This document shows positions 21,201-33,200 of a DNA stretch of 46,447 bases, piece by piece. A program made the position numbers and the translations under genes. How positions within the stretch are numbered: the first letter of the stretch is position 1; every line of letters begins with the position of its first letter. The notes under the pieces were generated by a model that was not told the DNA's origin, did not search any database, and saw only the letters and a list, made by a program, of their open reading frames with translations. This stretch comes from Streptomyces iranensis. Its GTDB lineage: Bacteria > Actinomycetota > Actinomycetes > Streptomycetales > Streptomycetaceae. The stretch is from the NCBI RefSeq assembly GCF_017874715.1, contig NZ_JAGGLR010000047.1:1-46447 (forward strand). The letters run 5' to 3'.

Positions 21201-24200
21201 GGTGTCATCAAGATGGTGATGGCGCTGCAGCACGGTTTCGTTCCGCCCACGCTGCATGTCGATGAGCCGTCACGTCATGTGGACTGGTCGGCGGGTGCGG
21301 TCGAGTTGGTGACGGAGAACCAGCCGTGGCCGGAGACCGGTCGGTCGCGTCGGGCAGGTGTGTCGTCGTTCGGGATCAGTGGCACCAACGCTCACGTCAT
21401 CCTGGAAAGTGCACCCCCGATACAGCTTGCGGACACCACGGTGGTCGGGCCGGTACCGGGGTGGGTGCCGTTGGTGGTGTCGGCCAGGACGCAGTCGGCT
21501 CTGGTCGAGTATGAGGACCGGTTGCGTGCGTATCTGGCGGCGTCGCCCGGGGTGGATGTGCGGGCTGTCGCATCGACGCTGGCGGTGACGCGGTCGGTGT
21601 TCGAGCACCGTGCCGTACTCCTTGGAGATGACACCGTCACCGGGACCGCCGGGTTGGATTCTCGGGTGGTGTTTGTCTTCCCGGGGCAGGGGTCGCAGCG
21701 TGCTGGTATGGGTGAGGAACTGGCGGCAGCGTTTCCGGTCTTCGCGCGGATCCATCAGCAGGTGTGGGACCTGCTGGATGTGCCCGATCTGGAGGTGAAC
21801 GAGACCGGTTACGCCCAGCCCGCCCTGTTCGCTTTGCAGGTGGCCCTGTTCGGGCTGCTGGAATCGTGGGGTGTGCGACCGGACGCGGTGATCGGTCATT
21901 CGGTGGGTGAGGTTGCGGCTGCGTATGTGGCCGGGTTGTGGTCGCTGGAGGATGCCTGCACGTTGGTGTCGGCGCGGGCCCGCCTCATGCAGGCTCTGCC
22001 TGCGGGTGGGGTGATGGTCGCTGTTCCGGTTTCCGAGGGACAAGCAGAAGCGGTCCTGTGCGAGGGCGTGGAGATCGCGGCGGTCAACGGGCCGTCGTCG
22101 GTGGTTCTCTCCGGTGATGAGGCCGCGGTGCTGCAGGCCGCGGCGGGGCTGGGGAAGTGGACGCGGTTGGCGACCAGCCACGCGTTCCACTCCGCCCGCA
22201 TGGAGCCCATGCTGGAGGAGTTCCGGGCGGTCGCCGAACGCCTGACCTACCACACACCCCGTCTCACCATGGCTGCGGGCGAGCAGGTCACCACCCCCGA
22301 CTATTGGGTGCGGCAGGTTCGTGAGCCGGTCCGGTTCGGGGACCAGGTCGCCTCATGCGGTGACGCGGTGTTCGTCGAGGTGGGACCCGACCGGTCGCTG
22401 GCCCGCCTGGTCGACGGCGTCGCGATGCTGCACGGTGACCACGAGGCACAGGCCGCGATCAGCGCCCTGGCCCACCTGTACGTCAACGGCGTCACCATCG
22501 ACTGGCCCGCGGTGCTGGGCGATGTCCCGGCGAGGGTGCTGGATCTTCCGACGTACGCGTTCCAGCACCAGCACTACTGGCTTGAGGGTGTGGACCGGGC
22601 GGTTGCGGGTGGTCATCCGCTGCTGGGCTCGGCGGTGCGTCTGGCCGAGACCAGTGGGGTGCTGTTCACTGCCCGGGTTTCCCAAAGCGGTGATCTGTGG
22701 CTGCGGGACCAGACGGTTCTGCCCGCGGCGGTGTTCGCCGAGATGGCGCTGGCCGCGGCGGATGAGACCGGCTGCGGCCACGTCGAGGAACTCACCGTGG
22801 AAGCGCTGCCGCTGCTTCCCGACGATGGCACCGTCGAGGTACAGACCTGGGTGAGCGACCCCGACGAGACCGGCCGCCGCCGGCTCAGTATCCATGCCCG
22901 GTACAGCGACGGCGAGCCCTGGACACGCCTGGCCACCGCAACCCTCGCCACCACCACCGGAACGGTGTCCGGCTGGCAGGCCGGTGGGGTGTGGCCGCCG
23001 GTCGGTGCGGTGCCGGTCGAGACCCGAGTACCGTCACTGCGCGGGATGTGGCGCCGCGGCAGCGAAGTGTTCGCCGAGGCCGCACTGGACGACACCCACG
23101 ACGCCACCACATACGCCCTGCACCCTGCCCTCCTGACCGCAGCCCTCACCACCGCCGGTGAGGAAACCCCCGCGGTGTGGCAGGGCCTGACCCTGCACGC
23201 CCGCAACCCCACCGAGCTGCGCGTCCGCCTCACCTCACACGATGACGGCACCCTGTCCGTGGACGCCGCCGACAGCACAGGCCTCCCCGTCCTGTCCACC
23301 CGCTCCCTCACCCTGCGCACCGTCCCCGTCTACGAACCTGCCACCAACGCCGACGACCTGCTCACCCTGACCTGGACAGAAATCCCGGCCCCTCAGCAGA
23401 CCGGCCAGACGGTCAGCCGGTTCGAAGACCTGGCCGACGGCGACGTACCGGTGCCCGAGGTAGTGGTCTCCACCGCACTCCCCGGCAACGACGACCCGCT
23501 GGAACAAACACGAAAGCTGACCGCCCAGGTCCTCCACACAATCCAGGAGTGGCTTGGCGAGGAACGCTTCACCGACAGCACCCTGGTCGTGCGGACCGGG
23601 ACCGGTTTGGCCGCCGCCGCCGTGTCGGGGTTGATGCGGTCGGCCCAGTCCGAACACCCCGGCCGGTTCATCCTGGTGGAAAGCGACGACGACACCCTCA
23701 CCCCGGACCAGCTGGCCGCCACCGTCGGACTCGACGAGCCACGGCTGCGGATCAGCGACAACCGCTACGAAGTACCACGCCTGACCCGAATCACCCCTGA
23801 ACCCCCAACTGATGAGACGTGGGATCCCGATGGCACAGTCCTGGTCACGGGTGGCTCGGGTGTCCTGGCGGGGATTCTCGCCCGGCACCTGGTGACCGAA
23901 CGCGGCGTGCGTCATCTCCTGCTGCTGTCCCGCAGCACCCCGGACGAGGCCCTGATCAGCGAGCTCGGCGAACTGGGCGCCCAGGTCGACACAGCGGCCT
24001 GTGACGTGTCCGACCGTGCCGGGCTGGCCCAAGTGCTGGCGGGTGTGTCACCGGAGCACCCCCTGACAGCCGTGATTCACACCGCGGGCGTGCTCGATGA
24101 CGGTGTCGTGGAGTCCCTTACCCAGCAGCGGCTCGACACGGTCCTGCGGCCCAAAGCCGACGGCGCCTGGCACCTGCACGAACTCACCCGCAACACCGAC

Positions 24201-27200
24201 CTGGCCGCATTCATCATGTACTCCTCGGCCGCCGGTGTCATGGGCGGTGCGGGGCAAGGCAACTACGCGGCGGCAAACGCCTTCCTCGACGCACTCGCCG
24301 AACAACGCCGCGCCGAGGACCTGCCCGCACTCGCACTCGCCTGGGGCCTCTGGGAAGACACCAGCGGCCTGACCGCCAAACTGACCGGCACCGACCACGA
24401 CCGAATCCGACGCAGCGGCCTGCGAACCATCACCGCCGAGCACGGAATGCGGCTGTTCGACACCGCGTCACGCCACAGCAACCCGATTCTGGTCGCCGCG
24501 CCGATGGACCCGGTCCGGGACGCCGAAGTCCCCGCGCTACTCCGCTCGTTGCATCGCTCGGTCGCCCGGCGGGCCGCCTCTACCGGCGACTCGTCAGCGC
24601 AGTGGCTGGCGGCCCTGGCACCGGCCGAGCAGGAAGAAGCACTACTGAAGATGGTGCGTGACAGCGCCGCTCTGGTCCTGGGGCACGCTGACGCCAGTAC
24701 CGTCCCCGCAGCCGCCGTGTTCAGGGATCTGGGCATCGATTCGCTGACCGCGGTGGAGCTACGCAACAGCCTGGCGAAAGCCACCGGGCTACGGCTGCCC
24801 AACACGTTGGTGTTCGACTATCCGACCCCGTCCATCCTGGCCGCCCGGCTGCGCGAGCTGTTCACCGGCGAGAACCCCGTACCGGTACGCGGGCCGGTGT
24901 CGGCGGTGGGGCAGGACGAGCCGTTGGCGATTGTGGGCATGGCGTGCCGTCTGCCGGGTGGGGTGTCGTCGCCGGAGGATCTGTGGCGCTTGGTGGAGTC
25001 GGGTACGGATGCGATTTCCGGTTTCCCCACTGACCGTGGCTGGGACGCGGAAAGCCTGTTCGATCCGGACCCGGATGCGCCGGGGAAGTCGTACTGCGTA
25101 GAGGGCGGCTTCCTCGACAGCGCAGCCGGCTTCGACGCCGGATTCTTCGGTATCAGCCCACGCGAAGCACTGGCGATGGACCCGCAGCAGCGGCTGATCA
25201 TGGAGGTGTCCTGGGAGGCGTTCGAGCGGGCCGGGATCGAGCCCGGTTCCGTACGCGGCAGCGACACCGGTGTCTTCATGGGCGCCTACGCCGGTGGCTA
25301 CGGTGCCGGTGCTGACCTCGGCGGCTTCGCAGCCACCGCCAGCGCGACCAGTGTCCTCTCCGGCCGGGTGTCGTACTTCTTCGGCCTCGAAGGCCCCGCC
25401 ATCACCGTCGACACGGCCTGTTCGTCATCGCTGGTGGCGTTGCATCAGGCCGGGTATGCCCTGCGGCAGGGTGAGTGCTCGCTGGCCCTGGTCGGCGGCG
25501 TCACCGTGATGGCCACGCCGCAAAGCTTCGTGGAGTTCTCCCGCCAGCGCGGCCTGGCCTCCGACGGCCGCTGCAAAGCCTTCGCCGACACCGCGGACGG
25601 CACAGGATGGGCTGAAGGCGTCGGCGTGCTGCTGGTAGAGCGGCTCTCCGACGCCCAGGCCAACGGCCACCAGGTACTGGCGGTGGTCCGTAGCTCGGCG
25701 GTGAACCAGGACGGTGCGTCCAACGGACTGACCGCGCCGAACGGCCCCTCCCAGCAGCGGGTGATCCAAGCGGCTCTCAGCAACGCGGGCCTGGCGGCGC
25801 ACGATGTGGATGTGGTCGAGGCGCACGGCACGGGCACAACGCTGGGCGACCCCATCGAGGCCCAGGCACTGATCGCCACTTACGGCCAGGACCGTGAGCA
25901 GCCGCTGCTGCTGGGCTCACTGAAGTCGAACATCGGCCATACACAAGCTGCCTCGGGTGTGTCGGGCGTCATCAAGATGGTGATGGCCCTGCAGCACAAC
26001 ACGGTTCCCCGCACCCTGCACGTGGATGAGCCGTCGACGCATGTGGACTGGTCGGCGGGCGCGGTGCAGCTGCTGACGGAAAACCAGCCCTGGCCCGGCA
26101 CCGACCGGCCCCATCGGGCAGGCGTGTCGTCCTTCGGCGTCAGCGGTACGAACGCTCACGTCATCCTGGAGAGCGCACCCGCCGCCCAGCCCACGGAGGA
26201 GGCGCAGCCTGCTGTGCCGCCGGTGGTGGCCTCGGATGTGCTGCCGCTGGTGATATCGGCCAAGACCCACTCCGCCCTGACCGAACACGAAGACCGGCTG
26301 CGCGCCTACCTGGCGGCGTCGCCCGGGGTGGATATCCCTGCCGTGGCATCGACATTGGCGGTGACGCGGTCGGTGTTCGAGCACCGTGCCGTACTCCTTG
26401 GAGACGACACCACCATCGGCACCGCTATGTCTGATCCCCGGGTGGTGTTCGTCTTCCCGGGTCAGGGGGCGCAGTGGCTGGGGATGGGCAGTGCGCTGCG
26501 GGATTCCTCGGTGGTCTTCGCCGAGCGGATGGCCGAGTGCGCGGCGGCGTTGAGCGAGTTCGTGGACTGGGACCTGTTCACCGTCCTCGATGATCCGGCA
26601 GTCGTGGACCGGGTCGACGTGGTCCAGCCCGCTTCCTGGGCGGTGATGGTTTCCCTGGCTGCGGTGTGGCAGGCCGCCGGAGTGCGGCCGGACGCGGTGA
26701 TCGGCCACTCCCAGGGCGAGATCGCCGCAGCCTGTGTGGCGGGTGCGGTGTCGCTGCGTGACGCCGCCCGGATCGTGACACTGCGCAGCCAGGCGATCGC
26801 CCGGGGGCTGGCAGGCCGGGGCGCGATGGCATCCCTCGCCTTGCCCGCACAGGAGATCGAGCTGGTCGACGGGGCCTGGATCGCCGCCCACAACGGCCCC
26901 GCCTCCACCGTGATCGCGGGCACCCCGGAAGCAGTCGACCGCGTCCTCACCGTTCATGAGGCACAAGGGGCGCGGGTCCGGCGGATCACCGTCGACTACG
27001 CCTCGCACACTCCACACGTCGAGCTGATCCGCGACGAACTGCTCCACATCACTGCCGGTGTCGGTTCGCAGGCTCCGGTGGTGCCGTGGCTGTCGACCGT
27101 GGACGGCACCTGGGTCGAAGGCCCCTTGGATGCGGAGTACTGGTACCGGAACCTGCGTGAACCGGTCGGGTTCGACCCCGCCATCAGCCAGTTGCAGGCC

Positions 27201-30200
27201 CAGGGCAACACCGTGTTCGTCGAGGTCAGCGCCAGCCCGGTGTTGATACAGGCCATGGACGACGATGCGGTCACGGTTGCCACACTGCGCCGTGACGACG
27301 GGGACGCCGCCCGGATGCTCACCGCCCTGGCACAGGCCTATACCCACGGCGTCACCATCGACTGGCCCGCGATCCTCGGCACCACCACAGCCCGGGTACT
27401 GGACCTTCCAACCTACGCCTTCCAGCACCAGCGGTACTGGCTCAAGAGCGTGGACCGGGCGTCTGCCGAGGGCCATCCACTGCTGGGCACGGTGGTGGCG
27501 CTGCCCGGCTCCGACGGTGTGGTGCTCACCGGGCGGGTATCACTGGCCACCCATACATGGCTGGCTGACCACGCGGTCCGGGGCAATGTCCTGCTCCCCG
27601 GTACCGCATTTGTTGAGCTGGTCGTCCGCGCCGCCGGCGAGGTCGAGTGCGACGTCGTCGACGAGCTGGTGATCGAAACCCCGCTCCTGCTCCCGCAGAC
27701 CGGCGGTGTGCAACTGTCCGTATCGGTCGCCGAGGCCGACGAGTCCGGACACCGCGCGGTGACCGTCTTCTCCCAGGCGAACCACACCGACACATGGACC
27801 CGGCACGTTTCCGCCACGATCAGCACCTCTGACACACCCCTCTCGCCGCCGGAGACTGACACCTGGCCACCAGCCCAGGCCCAGCCGGTGAACGTGGCCG
27901 ACTTCTACGACCAGCTGATGGCAGAAGGCTACGAGTACGGTCCCGCCTTCCAAGGCCTGCAAGCCGCGTGGCGTGATGGGGACACTGTCTTCGCCGAGGT
28001 TGCTCTGGCCGAGGAACAGGCGCAGGAGGCGGCACGATATGCCGTGCACCCGGCCCTACTCGATGCGGCCCTGCACACCTGCACCCTGAACACACCCGAC
28101 GCCGAGCAGGGTGTTGGGCTGCCGTTCTCCTGGAACGACATCCAAATCCACGCCACTGGCCCGACCACGCTGCGTGTCGTGGTGATACAGGAAGCAGACG
28201 GCTGGAGTGTGCGGGTCGCCGACGACACCGGCCGGCCCGTAGCCGCCATCGGCTCCCTCATCACCCGGCCGGTAACCGCCGACACACTCGGCTCCGCCAC
28301 GGACGACCTGCTCACCCTGACGTGGACGGAAATCCCGGCCCCCCAAGAGACCAGCCTGGCCATGGGCAGGTTCGAAGACCTGGCGGACGGCAACATGCCG
28401 GTACCCGAGGTGGTGGTCTTCACCGCACTCCCCGACAGCAACGAGAACCCGCCGGACCCGCTGAACCCGCTGGACCCGCCGGACCCGCTGGCGCAGACCC
28501 GCACACTGACCGCCCAAGCCCTCCAGGCAGTCCAGACCTGGCTGACCGGGGAACGCTTCACCGACAGCACCCTGGTCGTGCGGACCGGTACCGGGCTGGC
28601 CTCCGCCGCCGTCTCGGGGTTGATACGGTCGGCCCAGTCCGAACACCCCGGCCGGTTCATCCTGGTCGAAAGCGACGACGACACCCTCACCCTCCACCAA
28701 CTGGCCGCCACCGTCGGCTTGGACGAGCCACGGCTGCGGATCAACGACGGCCGGTACGAGGCAGCACGACTGGCCCGGACCAACACCCCCGAAGACAGCC
28801 CGCTGACGATCCCCGACAGCCGTGCATGGCTGCTGGAACAACCCCGCAGCGGAACCCTGCAAGACCTCGCTCTCGTACCCACCGACACCGCCGAACAGCC
28901 CCTGCAACCCGGCGAAGTACGCATAGACGTACGCGCCGCAGGACTGAACTTCCGCGACGTCGTCGTGGCCCTCGGAATGGTCAATGACAACCGGCCGACG
29001 GGCGGCGAAGCGGCCGGCGTCGTACTCGAGGTCGGCCCCGATGTAGAGGATCTGGCCCCGGGAGACCGCGTCTTCGGCGTGGTGGCAGGCTCATTCGGGC
29101 CGGTCGCGATCGCTGATCGTCGGATGCTGGGTGTGATTCCTGATGGTTGGTCCTTCACTACAGCGGCATCCGTGCCGGTTGTGTTCGCCACCGCGTATTA
29201 CGGGTTGGTGGATCTGGCCGGGCTGAGTGCGGGTGAGTCCGTGCTGATCCACGCCGCAGCCGGTGGAGTGGGCATGGCAGCGACCCAGATCGCCCGCCAC
29301 CTCGGCGCGCAGATCTACGCGACCGCCAGCACCGGGAAACAACACATCCTGCGCGAAGCCGGTCTGGAACACACCCGCATCGCCGACTCCCGCACGCTGA
29401 GTTTCCAGGAAACCTTCCTCAACAACACACACGGCCAGGGCGTCGATGTCGTCCTGAACTCCCTCAGCGGCGACTTCGTCGACGCCTCCCTCGACCTGCT
29501 CCCCCGCGGCGGCCGGTTCGTCGAGATGGGCAAGACCGACATCCGCGACCCACACCAGGTCACCGCCGACCGGCCGGGCACCAGCTACCAGGCATTCGAC
29601 CTGATGGACGCCGGCCCGGACCGCCTGCGGGAAATCATCACCGAAATCCTCAGCCTGTTCGCACAAGGCGCCCTACAGCCACTGCCCGTACAAACTTGGG
29701 ACATCCGTCAGGCCCGCGATGCGTTCAGCTGGATGAGCCGCGCCCGCCACATCGGCAAGATCGTCCTCACCATCCCCCGCAAGCCCGACCCCAACGGCAC
29801 CATCCTGATCACCGGCGGTTCCGGCGTCCTGGCAGGCATCCTCGCCCGCCACCTGGCAGCCGAACACGGCGCACGCCATCTGCTGCTGCTCTCCCGCACC
29901 ACCCCCGACGAGGGATTGCTCAACGAACTCGCCGAGCTGGGCGCCCACGTCGACACAGCAGCGTGCGACGTATCGGACCGCCCCGCGCTGGCGCGGGCAC
30001 TGGCGGACGTATCCCCCGAACACCCCCTCACCACGGTGATCCACACCGCCGGCGCACTCGACGACGGGGTGGTGGAATCCCTGACCGCGCAACGGCTGGA
30101 CACGGTACTGCGGCCCAAGGCCGACGGCGCCTGGCACCTGCACGAACTCACCCGGGACGCCGACCTGGCAGCGTTCGTCATGTACTCCTCCGCCGCCGGT

Positions 30201-33200
30201 GTCATCGGTGGCGCAGGGCAGGGCAACTACGCGGCGGCCAACGCCTTCCTCGACGCCCTGGCCGGACAACGCCGAGCCGAGGGCCTGCCCGCACTCGCAC
30301 TCGCCTGGGGCCTGTGGGACGACACCAGTGGCCTCACCTCCGGACTGACCGACACGGACCACGATCGGATCCGGCGCAGCGGCATGCGAACCATCACCGC
30401 CGAGCATGGAATGCGGCTGTTCGACAGCGCGTCACGCCACGGCGAGCCGGTCCTGTTCGCCGCGGCGATGTCTCCGATACGGGACGTCGAGGTCCCCGCG
30501 CTGCTGCGTGGACTTCAGACGGTGAAGCGTCCGCAGACCAGGACCGTGGCACGCGACGACGTCGGCTCGCAGCCCCTGAGCGCCCGTCTCACCGGCCGTA
30601 CGAGCGTCGAGCAGCACCGCATCATGCTCGAACTCGTGCTGGGAGAGGCCGCCTCCGTACTCGGCCACAGTTCGCCGGATGCGATCGCGACGGACACGTC
30701 GTTCAAGGATCTGGGTATGGATTCACTGACGGCGATCGAACTCCGTAATCGCCTCGTGGCGGAAACCGGGTTGCAGCTTCCCGCCACGATGGTGTTCGAC
30801 TACCCGACGGCGAACGCTCTGGGCGCGCATCTGCTGGACAAGCTCGATATCCCGCCCGTACAGCAACGCCTCGATCCGCCGGCGCCGAGCGCGGACACCG
30901 GCCCGGCCGAACCGGTCGCGGGTGAGCCGTCGGCTAATGAGCCGATCGCCATCGTGGCGATGGCGTGCCGACTGCCGGGCGGGGTCAGTTCGCCGGAGGG
31001 TTTGTGGCGCCTTGTGGAGTCCGGTACTGACGCGATCTCCGGTTTCCCCACCGACCGTGGCTGGGACGTCGAGGGCCTGTTCGATCCGGACCCGGACGCC
31101 CCTGGTAAGTCGTACTGCGTGCAGGGCGGCTTCCTGGACACCGCGGCCGACTTCGACGCTCCCTTCTTCGGTATAAGCCCGCGTGAGGCGCTGGGCATGG
31201 ATCCGCAGCAGCGGCTGTTGCTGGAAACCACCTGGGAGGCGATCGAGCGCGCACAGATCGATCCGAAGTCCCTCCGCGGCCGCGATGTGGGCGTGTACGT
31301 GGGTGGCGCGGCACAGGGTTACGGAGTGGGCGTCGACCAGCAGCACGACAACGGGATCACCGGTAGCTCGGTCAGTCTGCTGTCAGGGCGGGTGTCATAC
31401 GCGCTCGGGTTGGAGGGGCCGGGGGTCACCGTGGACACCGCTTGCTCCTCCTCCCTGGTGGCGCTGCACCTCGCGAGCCAGGCGTTGAGGCAGCGCGAGT
31501 GCTCACTGGCGCTGGTGAGCGGGGTCTCGGTGATGTCCTCGCCCGCGATGTTCGTGGAATTCTCCCGCCAGCGCGGCCTGTCGTCCGATGGCCGGTGCAA
31601 GTCGTTCGCCGCATCGGCGGACGGCACGATCTGGTCTGAGGGCGTGGGTGTCCTGGTGGTGGAACGACTTTCCGATGCCCGTCGGCTGGGGCACCGGGTT
31701 CTCGCCGTCGTCCGGGGCAGCGCGGTGAACTCCGACGGTGCGTCGAACGGGCTGACCGCACCGAACGGCACCTCCCAGCAGCGGGTGATCCGGCAGGCAC
31801 TGGCCGGCGCCGGTCTCACCGCGTCAGACGTGGATGTGGTGGAGGCGCACGGCACCGGCACGAAACTCGGCGACCCGATCGAGGCAGAGGCCATTCTGGC
31901 GACGTACGGGCAAGAACGGTCGACGCCCGCCTGGCTCGGCTCGCTGAAGTCGAACATCGGCCACACCATGGCGGCGTCGGGCGTGCTCAGCGTGATCAAG
32001 ATGGTGGAGGCGATGCGGCACGGTTCGCTCCCCCGTACGCTCCACGTGGACGCCCCGTCGCCTCATGTGGACTGGACATCGGGAAGCGTCGCGCTGCTGA
32101 CGGAGCACCAGCCATGGCCGGACGACACCAAGCTGCGCAGGGCCGGCGTGTCGTCGTTCGGGCTCAGCGGCACCAACGCGCACGTTGTGCTGGAGCAGTA
32201 TCAGGCGCCTGCCCCGTCAGTCACGCCGGTCACGTCAGTCACGCCGGTCACGTCAGTTACGCCAGTCACGACGAACGTGCCCAGGCCGCTGCCGTGGGTC
32301 TTGTCCGCGCAGAGCCCGAAAGCGCTGCGAGAGCAAGCCGGGCGACTGTACACCTCCCTCGCCGACGACTCGGAGTGGAACTCGCTGGACATCGGATACT
32401 CCCTGGCGACCACACGATCGGACTTCGCCTACCGGGCAGTCGCAGTGGGATCCGGCCGGGAGGACTTCCTGCGCGCGCTGTCAAAGCTGGCGGACGGCGC
32501 CTCTTGGCCCGGACTCACGACCGCGACCGCCAAGTCCCGGCGCGTAGCCTTCCTGTTCGACGGGCAAGGCACTCAACGGCTGGGAATGGGCAAGGAGCTG
32601 TACGACAGCTCCCCCGCCTTCGCGCGCGCCTGGGACACGGTGAGCGCCGGGTTCGACAAGCACCTCGACCACTCGCTGACGGACGTCTACTTCGGTGCCG
32701 GCGGTTCGACGACGGCCGAGCTCGTGGATGACACCCTCTACGCGCAAGCGGGCATTTTCGCGATGGAGGTCGCGCTGTTCGGGCTGCTGGAGGACTGGGG
32801 CGTGCGCCCCGACTTCGTCGCCGGGCACTCCATCGGTGAGGCAACCGCCGCGTACGCCAGCGGGATGCTCTCGCTCGAAGACGTCACCACTCTGATCGTC
32901 GCCCGGGGGCGAGCGCTGCGGGCGACACCGCCGGGAGCCATGGTCGCACTGCGGGCAGGCGAGGAAGAGGTGAGGGAGTTCCTCGAGCAGACCGGTGCGG
33001 CGCTGGATCTGGCGGCGGTCAACAGCCCCGAGGCCGTCGTCGTGTCGGGTGAGCCGGACACGGTGGCAGCCTTCGAAGCCGCCTGGGCGGCGTCCGGGCG
33101 GGAGGCCAGGAGGCTGAAGGTCCGCCATGCCTTCCACTCCCGCCATGTGGAGGCGGTGCTCGATGAGTTCCGTACGGCACTGGAATCCCTTAAGTTCCGT

